A DNA stretch of 64,000 bases from Chloranthus sessilifolius (GCA_021018995.1 CM037585.1:86528646-86592645), one strand, 5' to 3'. Positions 31,626-44,132 are shown, numbered from the stretch's first letter. Made by a program: numbers and translations. Notes: generated by a model from the letters alone, not told the origin.

Positions 31626-33420
31626 TGGCCCAACCTCCGCAAGGACCCATGGGCCAGGCCTTTATAGCCCCCTCCCAAGGCTTCACGGCCCAAACCCAAG
31701 CCCAGCAAGGCCCTAACCTTGGAGCCTCACACCCATACCCTTCACAATTCCTCTAAAATTTCACTCACCCACAACCATCATATCCTGCTCAAACCCATAC
31801 GTTACATCAACCTCAATTCACCCACATCCCTACATCCCAAAGTCAGCTCCAAACTCTTCCCCATACCCAATGACCTCATCAGACCCAACCCTAAAATCAG
31901 ACTTCCACTCATCCCATCACCCAACAAACCTTCCCTCACATTCAATGGACTCACCCAACCCTCATTTAGACCATTCCCATCCAGTCCATGCAACACCAAC
32001 AAGAGAATCTCGCCCTCATTGCACCTTATGTAGATCAGCAATATGAAGAGGAAGAGATTAGGAACAATGGCGCTTATGTGGGGGCATTGGCAAGCATTAA
32101 TCCCCCTCCAATAATTACTCACCCCTTGATAGCACAGAGCGAGTCCCGACCGACTGCTAAGAAAGTGGCCCCCATGTCCAAGGAGTCAGAGCAGTTGAAA
32201 GAACAGTTAGACAAAATTCAGAAGCAGTTGTTGAAGATGGGTGGCGCTGAAATCCACGCCATGGACTTCTCGAATTTGTGTTTGTTCGCTGAGGTCCCCT
32301 TGCCTCCAAAATTTAAAATGCCGGCTTTCGACAAGTATAACAACATCGGCCATCCCATAGCACAACTTAACTCTTATTGTGGCGATATGTGCCAGTATGG
32401 AGGGGACAAAAGACTATTAATAAAAGTCTTTCAGAAAAGTTTCACTGGTCCAGCCTTGAGGTGGCTCACGCCCTTAGAACCATCTATGATAAAGACCTGA
32501 AAGGACTTGACGCATCTATTTCAAGAACAGTATGTCTACAATATAGACATTGAACTGCGCAAGTCAGACTTGGCTCGTTTGAAGCAGAAGCAGAATGAAA
32601 CCTTTAGCGATTATTTAGGGCATTGGAGAGCATTGGCAGCTTAGGTTAGAAACATGATACCTGATGATGAACAAATAGAAATGATTTTTAAGAACACTTT
32701 GCCAGTGATCTTAGACTTTCTAGTGTACCAGCAGCAGTCTAGCTTTGCTAATCTGGAAAGGAACGCCAATCACTGTGAAGATGATATCAGGAAAGGTCAC
32801 TTGAGAAAAATTGTACCCGAGGGAGCTAGCGGAGTTAGAAGATTTTTCTAGCAGCAGAATGAGGGCTGATATCCATAACAGTTCCAACACCAGGCCCAAT
32901 AATAATATAATCCCGTTCCAATTTAAGGTGGCCCAGCCAGCACCAGACAGAACTGAGCCTATGCAGAGAACATGGAATGGACAGGGGATGCAGATGACTT
33001 CAAAGCCAAGGAGAGCCCGCTACGATTGAGTTTTTATGCCCTTGGGGAAATCTTTGAATGTACTTTTACCTTTGCTAATAGAAAAGGGACTAGTTTCTGC
33101 CCTTCAACCGCGACCTCCTCCTAATCCGATCCCGAAGAACTATGTCCCCAACACTCACTATAATTTTTATCAAGGTCTGGGTCACCCGACTGATCGTTGC
33201 TTCCCATTAAAGCATGCGATGCAAGATTTAATTGATGTCGAGAAAATCATTCAACTTACACCTTCTCAAGTGAACCGGCATGCAAATATACATCAGGTGC
33301 CTTTACCCCCACACCCTACCAGAGGAGCAGGTCTCAGACCTACCATCGGGACGATGGAGGAATGTGAGGAAGCATTTGAGTTTGACCTATCGAACTACAT
33401 CAATGACCGGGGAGAAAGAA

Positions 33421-33550
33421 GTATTGGAGTGATTGAACCCTTGAATTTCTCAGATTATTTTCCCATCCCAGCATCCCAAATTGAAGTATTGGAGTGATTG
33501 AACCCTTGAATTTCTCAGATTATTTTCCCAACCCAGCACCCCAAATTGAG
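33421..33550. repeat. 65-bp tandem duplication in gag of A
   Basis: 33421-33485 is repeated at 33486-33550 (both start 'gtattggagtgattgaaccc'), with a few substitutions near the ends. A 65-bp insertion shifts the frame by two. Confidence 0.93.
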
Positions 33551-34396
33551 ATCTTAGGGCCTATTTCCCATCACCCACTCCCGTCAATTATATGAAAATA
33601 AATGCATATCAACCATATACTTTCACCCCCATCAGTTACCCAATATCCCACCAAGTCCCCCATCCCCCACCATCACCTGTTAATTATCAATGGCCCACTC
33701 CTACCCCATTACCTCCGGTGCAACCACCCACAAACCTCGTCACCCCAACCTGGCCTAATTTTGCCACCCAACCATCTATCACTAAGGTGAACCAAGTATT
33801 ACCCACCCCTCTGGAGCCAATAGTATAAGTGCATCAGTTACCAGCAGTCACACCATTTCAGATTTTGGGACCAACCTATAATCCTCATCAGGTCCCACTG
33901 AGTAATGAGCAGTCAGATGCCAATCCCGGCAGCAGTAGAGAAGGGGCAATAGACTTTGTCACAAGATCCAGGCAAATATCTAAGCAGCCGAAAGAACCAG
34001 CAGTAGCACCAACCCAACCAGAGGGAAAGAAAGATAGTGTCATTAATCCTTTAAAAAAAATGAGTTGGGAACATATATACTGGAGACTCAGTTGAGAAGG
34101 ATGCCAGCTCACATCATTGTATGGGATCTATTAATGACGTCCCCACTCCATTTTCAAGCTTTAATGGGGGCGTTAAAGAATGTGCACGTTTCACTTCAGG
34201 TGAGCCCAGATGAAGTCGGGCAAATTATTGTTCAAGTGATGGCTCCAAATGCCATTTCATTTTTAGATGCCGATTTATCAGATGAGGGAAGTAGTCACTC
34301 AAAATCCCTCAACATTATTGTGAAATCAGGAAATATGATAATCCCTTTGGTGTTAATTGACAATGGATTTTCTCTGAATATATGCCCATTGAGAAC

Positions 34397-36441
34397 TGTT
34401 GGCCAGCTTACCTTGTGCTAAAAAGGGGTTTAAAATCAAACAATTATAGAATCTCTGGATTGCATACACACCAAGGAAAACAGACTCACAGACCTACAAG
34501 TATTTAGGGCTATTGCAGCAAATTTTGAAAGGGTAAGTAAGGGTATGTCCATAGGAAAATGTGGTCTAACTTTTAGTAAATCTCCAGATCCAGAGTGGAT
34601 CTGGCACTCTATTCTAATCTAAGAAAGAGGAGAGGTTTTGGGGTTTTGTCACTTTAACTACAAACTACAAAATTAAGTGCTACTGATCCAGATCTAATTC
34701 AACACAGAGATCAAGGGAGATATAAAAGGGATGAAAAATCAAAGGATGAGAACAACAGCTAGGGGTATTGGTCTCTCACTGAAAATCAAAGGAATCAATG
34801 GCAATGCTAAGATTTGATTTGCTACAATCCTCTTTTCTGGCTCCCAGCTTCCCAGGTTACCCTGGCAGAGGTGAGGTATAAGAATCTTATCTCAATAAGA
34901 GAATTGAAGCAATTCTAAGGCTATGATCTATCCACTTTAATGGTCACAGACCATCCTAGAAATTGTTCTACTTTAAAGATCTTGAGTAGAACAGGAAAAC
35001 CATTGTAAATGCTGTAGATGCCAGGATATGAGACCCTCATAGGCTAACATCTACAAGAATATCCAACCCAGGGAAAACAAATACAAAAAAGTGAAATATA
35101 GATCAGAGCCACCTTTAAAATCCATAATTATATTATAAAACTACAACATAATTATGCTCAGATTTGTAATCTGTGCATCTTACAGTTCCTTACAATGCTT
35201 TTGAATCTCTCAATTTACAGCTTAAGACCTCACCCTAACTACTGAGAAGAGTTTAGCCACTCATGATTGGCTAAAGAGAGAAGGGAGAAAGGAGGAAGAA
35301 GGAAGAATTTTGGGAAAATGGATCTCGCCCTAAGCTCTGATTTTCTCAATTTTTGAATCATTTATTCTACATTTTTTCCAAGCTTTTATACTCTCCTCCT
35401 CTGTCCTTAGATCCATTTCAGCCAATCAAAACGCAAGGGAATAATTCTGTTATGCTGATGTGGCTGATTTTTCTTCTAGAAGCTCTTCTCTCATTGGTTC
35501 TCATCTGACAAGTACATGTGATACCGTTAGGGTTTTTGCGTGTGGCCCATTGTGTGCTAAAAATACCCCTAGGGGTCACTGACGTGCTTTAGAACATGTG
35601 CACAGGCTTCTGGCATGGACAACTACTGAAGCCAGAACTGAGAAGTTCCCAAAATTGAGTGTCGAGAGGTTTTGGGATCCTCTCGACAGGTTCTGTTTAT
35701 CTCTGAATGCAAATCAACAAGTTTATAGACCCATCGATAGGATTGACGAAGCTTGTCGATAGGATTGACGATTATCTCGTTCATCTCCTTGGCAGGTTCT
35801 GATCGACTCATCGATTGGTTGTCGTAGATCCTGTCGATAGCTTCTTTTCATCCTCTCGACAACTATGCCTAACAGTTGTCGACAGGATTGGGTGCACTGC
35901 ATGACGGGTTCTCGACAGGTTCCAACAGGAGCTCGACAGGTTCATTCATCCTCTCGACGTGTAAATCAATCCTCTTGGCTTCCTTTATACCTCCAGGTAT
36001 CCTCTCGACAGGATCTGGATCCTCTCAGTATCTTCTAACTTAGGCACCAGATCCTCTCAGCAGCTTAAGAGAACCTCTCGATGGCTTTATTTTTATGCTT
36101 CCTTGGCTGGCAGCACTTCTAATGTGCTGTCTTTCATCTGTCTTGCCCTAAGCCACCTCTGGGTGGATTCAATCTTCATCCCTTGGCATTGTACCTGATC
36201 TCAGGTGCACCTAGTTGGGTTCATGGATTTCCATGAGTTTCTAAGGCTTTGTGGATCGTTAGAGTTTGAGCATAGGCTGAGGCTGCAGATTGCTTATTTA
36301 GCCCTTTTTGTTGGTTGTTTGTGCTAAGGCTACAATTTATTGCTTATCTAGAAAACATACTTAACACACATTATTAAACACCTCAAGGTCTTCCAAAGGT
36401 CAGGTTAGGAGGTGAAAAATGGTATTTTTCACTGCTTAACA
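34397..36441 (-). mobile_element. Athila-type solo LTR (2,045 bp) in protease of A
   Basis: In LTR orientation it starts TGTTAAGCAGTG at 36441 and ends GGCCAACA at 34397, with the TGTT...AACA ends of the other Athila LTRs. Flanks AGAAC (34392-34396) and AAAAC (36442-36446) form a 5-bp target duplication with one substitution. No internal sequence is present, so the element was removed by LTR-LTR recombination. The TATA box is on minus at about 35384-35390, with ATTGG just upstream (35412-35420). It shares the 'atggtcacaga' repeat block with element 1's LTR. Confidence 0.93.
35645..36085. repeat. CTCGACAGG/TCGA motif cluster in the solo LTR
   Basis: About fourteen TCGA cores, most as CCTCTCGACAGG or CTGTCGATAGG variants, spread over 440 bp of U3 upstream of the TATA box. 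GTCGAC and ATCGAT forms are fully palindromic. Confidence 0.83.
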
Positions 36442-37440
36442 AAAACTGCCACAAAGATCAGGGTAGATCCGTGCATTTTGAGACCCACGAGAACCAGTGC
36501 ACGAGGTTTTGACAATAGAAGAAGAGAGATAATGGGAGAAGTTGACCTTGAGCTATTGATTGGGCCAATGACCTTCTCCATATTATTTCAAGTAATGGAC
36601 ATCAAATCTTCGTTCAATCTATTATTAGGATGCCCATGGTTGCAAGAGGTAGGAGCGATACCGTCGACGCTACATCAAAAGCTCAAGTTTATGTCCGGGC
36701 ATAAGATTATCACTATCATTGGTGAGGGGCACGGTGAGAAGGAAATAGCCACCAACAGTGTTAAAAAGCTAAAAGTGCTGGATGTGTAGCACACAGCTGA
36801 GGATGTTGACCTCCACAGTTTTGAGTATGAAATATCAACGGTACTCTCAAAGCCCATCGAGGGCATCATTCCAAAAATTGGAGGTGGAATGGTAGCGGCA
36901 GTGTCCATGCTCCAAAGTAGGGCTATCAAAGAGGAAAGGGGTTGGGACCCCAATTACAAGGAAGAAGAGATCCCATCACAACCAAGGGGGGCCAAAATGT
37001 TAAATTTGGGCTAGGTTACAGGCCCACGAAAGAAGAGGTATAAGAGGCTAAGGAGAAAGCCTGAGCGATAGTAGCTGTAAGAGCCAGAGGGATACACTTA
37101 GAAGAGAAGCCTCGTCCTAGGCCTCACATCAGGGATTCATTCGTAAGTGCTGGGGTTGTGAAGATCGACCGAAACGGGGCAACCCAATTAACCCCACACA
37201 AACCCGTAGCACTTGTTCACCCCACCAATCCCCACATTATCCTTCCTAACTTGGAAATAGACCTGGTCGCATTATCCCTCTTTGAGGAATGACATTCCGT
37301 ACCTGAATAATCTCCCCCTGTGGTAAATCACCACAAAACTGTATTAACGTTTGAGGACATAATCTCAGACAAACCTGGGATCAACATGATGGAAGCTGAA
37401 TCCGAAGAGCCATATCAGTCGGCACCCTTCATCCGAACAG

Positions 37441-37760
37441 GTAAAGGAGCGACCCCTCAGGTACGCAATTAAGCGTCTGTGCCCTAAACTTTGGAAGTGA
37501 GGAGTGGCCTAAACTTTGGCACCTATTTCCCAAAAAAAAATAACCTATAAAAAGTGAGATAAGCCCTTGGCAAGCAATACCGTGTATATATAGGGACCCG
37601 CTTTGCCCATGGCCCATTTTCGAAGAAAACAAAAATTCTAAAAACATAGAGAAAATATAAAATCCAAAAATATTGTCTTTCAAAATTCTAAATAAAATGT
37701 CATAAAAAGATGTCTTAATCGAAATGCCCGCCCCACGTAAAATCGACCCCTTTCTTGTAG
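37441..37760 (+). other. Probable Ogre-type intron between protease and RT
   Basis: An AT-rich segment separates coding blocks. The donor is CAG|GTAAAG at 37441 or CAG|GTACGC at 37461; the acceptor is TTTCTTGTAG ending at 37760. Length is 320 or 300 bp. Downstream coding text starts at once (DEDVPFEELPNELLEWF near 37790). Ogre elements are known to splice an intron at this place in pol. Confidence 0.6.
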
Positions 37761-40700
37761 AAATATAAGAAGAGGTACGAGTTACCAGTCTAGATGAGGA
37801 TGTCCCTTTTGAGGAGCTCCCCAATGAGCTCCTTGAGTGGTTTGCCAACTTTGAGCATGGCCCTACCCCCATCGTCGAAGAAGCCAAAGACGTTAATCTA
37901 GGGACTGAGGAGATTCCCCGAATTATCAAGATCGGAATGTCGCTGTCTCCTGAAGAAAGAAAAAGCATGATCGATTTCCTTTGGTCATGCCATGACATTT
38001 TTGCCTGGTCGTACGAGGGCATGCCTGGTCTAGATACCGATTTGATCGAGCATGAGTTGCCGCTCTACCCTGATATAAAGCCAGTCAAGTAGAAGCTAAG
38101 ACGTCTTCGACCCGAGTGGATGCTGAAAGTCAAGGACGAGGTCATCAAGCAGTATGATGCGGGGTTTCTCATGGTATCCAAGTACCCACAGTGGCTAGCC
38201 AATATTGTGCCTGTGCCTAAGAAGGATGGAAAAATTTGTATGTGTATTGATTTCCACAACCTGAACAAGGCGAGCCCAAAAGACAATTTTCCATTGCCGC
38301 ACATTGACATCTTGGTCAATAGCACTGCTAGGTACAGGATGCTTTCATTTATGGATGGATTCTCAGGATATAACCAAATCAAGATGGCAGAGGTTGACCG
38401 AGAAAAAATAGTGTTTATCACTCCTTGGGGAACCTTCTACTACCGTGTCATGCCGTTTGGATTAAAGAATGTTGGGGTAACCTATCAGAGGGCTATGACT
38501 GCACTATTTCATGACATGATGCACCGAGAAATTGAAGTGTATGTTGATGATATGATAGCAAAGTCATCGGAGCGAAGTGATCACTTGGTAAACCTCCAGA
38601 AGCTGTTTGAGAGGCTGAGAAAGTACAATTTATGTCTAAATCCACAAAAGTGCGCATTTAGAGCTACGTCTGAAAAACTGCTAGGATTCATTGTCAGCAA
38701 GAGAGGTATCGAAGTCGACCCAGTCAAGGTTAAGGCCATCACAGAAATGCCGCCGCCGTCTACTAAGAAAGAGGCAGAGGATTCTTGGGCAGGATATAGT
38801 ATATTAGTCGATTCATTACACAACTGACTTCAATCTGCATGTCGATTTTCAAGCTACTGAGAAAGAACTCGCCCGTTGAATGGAACGATGATTGTTAGGT
38901 AGCATTTGATAAAATCAAGAGCTATCTCCTCAATCCACCTGTGTTGGTACCACCCAAGCCGGGGAGACCACTTTTGATGTATCTCTCCATGACATAAGTT
39001 TTGATGGGATGTATCTTAGGGCAACATGATGAAACGAGAAGAAGGGAACAGGCTATCTACTATCTCAGTAAGAAGTTTACCGATTACGAGACGCGCTATT
39101 CTCATCTGGAGAAAGCATGCCTAGCTCTTATATGAGCCACTCAGAGGCTCTGCCATTACTTACTATCCCAAGTCGTTCTACTCCTTGCCCGTATGGATCC
39201 ATTGAAGTACCTTTTCGAGAAGCCGGCCGTCACTAGATGGACTGCACGCTGGCAACTCCTATTGTCTGAGTTTGATATCATGTATGTCACTCAGAAGTTG
39301 ATCAAGGGGCATGCACTGGCAGATCATCTTGTCGACAATCCTTTGCCAGATTATGAGCCTTTGAGAACTGAATTTCCTGATGAGGACATCCTATTCATGA
39401 CAGAAGCGATACTGAGGAAGCAGAAGAATCATGGGTAATGCACTTCGACGGGGAAACAAATGTCGAAGGTCAGGGAGTTCGTGCCATTCTGATTTTGCTA
39501 AAAGGATCACATGTACCAGTTTCTATCAAGCTCAATTTCCCATGCATGAATAATATGGCTGAATATGAGGCCTGTGTAGCAGGACTGCAGGCAGCCTCGA
39601 TATAAACGTAACTCACCTCCAAGTATTCGGTGATTCATAGTTGATCATATGTCAAACGAATGGAGATTGGAAGACGAAAGATGAGAAACTGAAACCCTAC
39701 CATGAGCACCTTGAGGATCTGATAGCTTGTTTAAAGGATGTGACATTCTCATATGTCCTGCGAATAAGGAATCGCTTTGCCAATGCGTTAGCAACTTTGG
39801 CATCAATGATAGAGATCCCCTATGGTGTCGAGATGAAGCCAATCATCATCCACCAGAGGAATGAGTTAGCCTTCTGCCTACAAATTGAGGAATCCCTAAA
39901 GCCTGATGATGAGCCACCATGGTTCTCAGATATCAAGAATTTCCTCGTGACACTAACTTTCCCTAAGGATACGTCCAGGACAGATCGGCGAACCATTCAA
40001 CGTTTAGCGACAGGCTACGTCATCTGTGATGAATGCCTTTACAAATGCTCCTACAATAATATCTTACCCAGATGCCTTACTGAGAGTGAAGTGATCAACA
40101 TCATGAAGGAGATCCACGAGGGAGTATGCGGTGCCCACTTCAACAGTCACATGCTCGCTAAGAAAATTCTATGGCAGGGATACTATTGGACCACCATGGA
40201 ATCGAATTGCTGCAAACACGCTCAGAAATGCTACAAGTGTCATGAACACTCCAGTCCGATACACGAACCTGCCATCGATCTACACTGCATGACCACTCCT
40301 TGGCCATTTGCTACCTAGGGCATGGATATCATCAGAATGATTAATCCGAAAGCCTCAAACGGACACCGGTTCATCATTGTCACCATCGGGTGCTTTACCA
40401 AATGGGTAGAGGCAGCGTCATATGCCAATATCACGGCCGAGCACGCTGAGAAGTTTCTCAAGAACAATATTATCTGCTGGTTTGGTGTACCCAAGGATAT
40501 CATCACGGATAATGGCACGAACTTTGCAAATAAGTACATCGGGGCCTTATGTGAGCAATATAAAATCAAGCACCATCACTCATCACCGTATCGGCCACAA
40601 ATTAGGCCGTGGAAGCTGCCAACAAAACTATCATCCACGTCCTTAAGAAAATGGTTGTCACCTATCGAGATTAGAGTGAGATGTTGCCATTTGCATTATG

Positions 40701-41208
40701 GGCCTATAGAAATTTGATCTGTACCGCTACAGTGGCAACATCATTCTCCCTTGTGTATGGAACTGAGGTCGTCCTACCTATAGAAGTTGAAGTACCCTCG
40801 CTCCGAATCCTCCATGAATCGGGTCTACCAGAAGCAGAAAAAGAGAGATCCCACTTTGATCAATTGAACTTACTGGACGAGAAAAGACTCCTCGCCTTGT
40901 GTCATACTCAGGTTTACCAAGGGCGAATTGCACGCGCTTACAATAAATGTGTCCGTGGTCGAGATTTGAAGGTAGGAGATACTATGCTGAAGAAGATCTT
41001 CCCATCCTTCCATACCAATCCAAGAGGAAAGTTTAAGCCTAATTGGGAGGGACAGTACGTCGTCAAGGAAGTACTGTCGGGATACGCCATCCGCCTCGCC
41101 ACTATGGATGGAGATCACTTTCTTGAGCCCATCAATGCTGGGTATGTCCGACAATTCTACTCATATGTCTATCGCGGCAAGGTAAGTATTGGTGAAACAG
41201 ATAACTGA
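37761..41208 (+). pseudogene. RT, dual RNase H and integrase of element A
   Basis: RT (about 37930-38780): IVPVPKKDGKICMCIDF, NKASPKDNFPLPHID, SFMDGFSGYNQIKM, MPFGLKNVGVTYQRAM and YVDDMIAKS with both catalytic Asp. First RNase H and connection (about 38780-39440): MDPLKYLFEKPAVTRW, KGHALADHL. Second RNase H (39430-39800): NNMAEYEACVAGLQAA, RIRNRFANALATLASM. Integrase: zinc region (GVCGAHFNSHMLAKKI, CYKCHEHS), MDIIRMINPKASNGH, IITDNGTNF, then the Glu helix in a shifted frame, and RGKFKPNWEGQYVV at the end. Damage: TAG after DIKPVK (about 38091), a frameshift near 38780, a run of stops at 39605-39640, TAG before the integrase core (40316), and a short deletion near 40600 just before the catalytic Glu helix. 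Confidence 0.92.
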
Positions 41209-42612
41209 CTGTTTAAGAATCACACAAAAGAGGCCATCATTCCAAGCACAGTAGCCAAAAAGCATCCCTAAAAACAATGATATCCTTTGCTACCCCATTC
41301 GAGCCTTGGCCTTTCTTTCAATAAACTCCTTCCCTGAAAAAGAAAAGTGTGAACATATACCAAAACAAAAAAGAAGAAGGGAAAATAGGATCACTATAAA
41401 AAAAAAAAAAAACAGAAAAGCAAAACATCAAAAAGAGATTGCATGAAATAAAAAAGAAAAAAAAGAAAAGGAATAGAAGAATCATGGGGGCTTGTACACT
41501 AAAGATCCCCCAAGGAAGAAGTGTGTTGTAGAAAACTGAAACCGTATCAAGGAATCCCTTTTAGCCCAACATACCTTCAATCCTAACCGGACGGCCAAGC
41601 TACACCTCGAAGAAAGCCCTCTTTTTAGGTTCACATGCAGTCACAGTATTTGTTAAATCAACATGAGCCGAGTTGTGAGACGACACCAGAACCCCATCTA
41701 GCCGGCTATGATGAAATCGACATCTATGTTGTGGCTTTCAATAGAAGAAAAAAAGAAAAAGAAAATAAAATAAAAATATACAAGCTCAAAGCAAGATGGA
41801 TGTGGTGAAAACCTAAAAGGGTGCTACAGGTAAAAACAGCGAGCTTGTGTGGACCAGGTGAAAACTCGAAAGGGCGCTTAGGGTAAGAGAGCTAAACCCA
41901 TGAACGTGGTGAGAACCCGAAGGGGCGCCATGAGTAAAAAGAGGGCAAAAATGGGCATGACGAACCCATCTTAGGCATTGTGAGCAAAAGAATTTTAAAA
42001 GAAAAAAATTAAAGAGGAAAGGTTTAAAATGATTGATAAGACTAATGTTTGAGGAACCCTTTTGGTTACTCTCCCTGTTCCCCTCTTTCGGACTGGGCTG
42101 CACATGTTAGTTCAAATCAGGCCCTAACCGGAATTATCTTTGTGAAACTGCTTTGTCAAACGTATGACTCGAGGTAAGGAGAATGGTTTGAATCAATCTA
42201 AAGGGATAGGTGTTCCGGCCTTGGGAAAACTACTGAGCTTTATTCAGATCTAGTTACAAAGGGGTTCAACCATGCTCAAAAGAGGACCCGCCATCTCACC
42301 ATATGACTAAGGCATTCAACAAAAAAAAGAGAAAAAGAAGAAATGAAAAAATAAATAGGAAAGAAAAAGAAACCATACTTTTTGTAAGATAATAGATATT
42401 TCTTTTCCATTCACGAACTCACATCTTTGCTTACACCACATCTCAAAAAATAATCGGTGTGATGTCTAACTTTCTCTCTTTCTTTTTTGACAAAAGCAGC
42501 AAAAACATAAAGAAAATATGTATACCAAAAAATTTGTGTATCTAAATAGGGGTTTCTTACACCCCTTTCTATGAATCTGATCTGTGCAAAAAGATATATG
42601 TACAGGAGGAAA
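41209..42612. other. Convergent intergenic region of A with 3 short repeats
   Basis: The 3' ends of integrase (plus) and gene beta (minus) face each other here. 41797-41945 has three units of 'gtgaaaacccgaaagggcgc...ggtaaaa', about 60-70 bp apart. B keeps three matching units at about 60890-61020 on the other strand. A-rich tracts at 41340-41480 and 42310-42380. No ORF is supported. Confidence 0.65.
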
Positions 42613-44132
42613 TCAACGGCCCAGCTCACGCTTCAAGGCACTAATCTCCGCAAGAAAACCATCCTCCCGAACATTCCGCTCAGTCAGCCAGCGGTCATGA
42701 ATGCTCTTATACCTCTTTCGAGAAGCATCGGTAGCCCCAAGAGCAACATTCAAGGCTCCTTTCAGACGAAGGACCTCACTCTCAGCTGTGTCAGCTCTGG
42801 TCTCTGCTACCTCTACTCTAACTTTCTCTTATGCCAAAAGCTCTTGTAAGACCCTCTTCTCATCGGTCAACAGCTCAATGCAAACTCGAAGCACCATCTC
42901 CTTCTTCGGCCAGGGCCCTCCCATATCAATACTCTCTGCTTGATCCAAATGATCAGTAGCAAGCTGCTCAGTTGATAGCCAAGCCTCGTACTCTGGAAAA
43001 GACTTAATTGAATCTCCTTGCTCCAAATCACGAATTAGCATCGACTGACGCGTCTCTCAAAGAGCAACAATTCGATCTTAGTTCCCAGAAGACCCCCTAG
43101 AAAAGATCAAATCACATAGAAGGGGTTTTGCCTTGTAAGGCACCTGCTGAGAGCAACCGAATTGACGCAACACCCGGAATGGGAAGTAGAAGGTGCTGCC
43201 AGTCAATCTTAAGAGGGTGATGCCCTCATGATTTCTCAAGTAAACTACTGGAAAGGTCCAATGCTACCAAGGGAGTCTCCATACTAGCTCTGCATCAGTT
43301 AGCCAAAGCTTTAACTTTGTCAAATCCCCCTATGGAATCATTTGACACCTGCCCAGAAAGCATCAGACCACCTCACCTCGAACAACATAAAAGTGAGGCA
43401 CGGGTCCCAAGATAGTGAGGTACTCATCTAACCAGACCTGGAGCAGTAAAGGACATCCCCTGAGGCTCTCTACCTTGCCCAGAGTGAATGCGTGAAGGCA
43501 CTAGTATAGTTTAGCAAGGACCAGATGCATCACTGATCGTCCTTCTTCCAACTTAGTCAAAATGTCGCAGAGAGCCAAAGAGAAACTCTCGCCCCCAGTG
43601 AAGAAAAGGACTTTCGAGATGAGATTGAGAGCAAAGTCTTTCAAGTTGAGGATGTTCCTAACCAGCAATTTTTGAAGACTTTCGTCACCGAAAAGTTCTT
43701 TGAGGAATTTAATCGAACACCTTGTGGCCCCCCCGATGAGACTTTTCTCAATTTAGATTTCTTCAAGCCCAGGGAGAGGTGAATTGCCTTAGCATAGCCA
43801 GATTTCGGCATGACTCTTGCAAGGCCTCTGTGGAGCTTCAAGCCTGACAGAGTGGACAACTCTTCAAGAGTAGGAGATAGTTCTCGCTTTCCAAAATGAA
43901 ATACATGGGCATTTGCATCCCAAAACGAGGTCGACGCATGATGTAGGTCCCACCATGGAGGAACCTCAAGAAAGAAGGAGAGACGGGATAGTCCAAGCCT
44001 CTCTAAATCAACGAGCTCGCTCTCATTCAGGCTTCCAAGCCAACCTTTTAGAAAATTGGGCCCCAGGCCCAAAGAAGGGAGTAAATTGGTTTCAGGCCCT
44101 CCATGTAAGGGAGGGTTGGAAAGTGGGTCCAT
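42613..44132 (-). pseudogene. Antisense gene beta of A (DUF7745-like, coiled coil)
   Basis: ATG at 44132 opens MDPLSNPPLHGGPETNLL. The N-terminal domain has SLNESELVDLERLGLSRL, then FWDANAHVFHFGKRELSPT and LEELSTLSGLKLHRGL, a pattern I associate with DUF7745-type plant proteins that grade into PMD-like sequences. The middle reads LGKVESLRGCPLLLQVWL and LTGSTFYFPFRVLRQFG. The C-terminus is a coiled coil (CIELLTDEKRVLQELLA, SEVLRLKGALNVALGA), ending at a TGA read at 42613-42615. It looks single-exon. Frameshifts near 43700 and 43500 and several stops break it. The same gene is in B (58768-60253). Role unknown; TE-borne PMD relatives have been proposed to affect silencing, which I only note as an idea. 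Confidence 0.7.

Larger units (their letters stand above)
30461..34060 (+). pseudogene. Gag of element A
   Basis: One frame can be followed from 30461 to about 32800 with only point stops. It opens in a Pro/Gln/His-rich N-terminal half (RHPYPTRHQAMSWAMDLAY), passes an 8-residue repeat zone (31385-31620), and reaches the Tat gag core (LPPKFKMPAFDKYN, YVYNIDIELRKSDLARLKQK, FSDYLGHWRALAA). After a frameshift near 32800 the frame continues with FTFANR-equivalent text, KNYVPNTHYNFYQGLGHPTDRC and LKHAMQDLID, a partial zinc-knuckle-like region. No ATG precedes 30534 in frame; an ACG at 30443 may be a decayed start. Stops are mostly TAG where CAG is expected, plus TGA where TGG or CGA is expected (about 32498, 33027). 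A 65-bp duplication (33421-33550) shifts the frame again. Confidence 0.87.
34065..36789 (+). pseudogene. Protease of element A, split by a solo LTR
   Basis: Aspartic protease region. The left part ends VLIDNGFSLNICPLR at 34396; the right part resumes at 36447 with RVDPCILRPTRTSARGFDN and continues to FNLLLGCPWLQEVGAIPSTL, typical of Tat proteases. The active-site triplet is DNG rather than the usual D(S/T)G-like form, as in many Tat copies. Removing 34397-36441 and one 5-bp target copy restores a continuous frame across the junction. Downstream (36790-37440) is the linker to RT with several stops. Confidence 0.9.

Noticed and set aside
37429..38022. 197-residue minus-strand ORF
   Set aside because: Shadow of the RT N-terminal region and intron; low-complexity Ser-rich text with no family resemblance.
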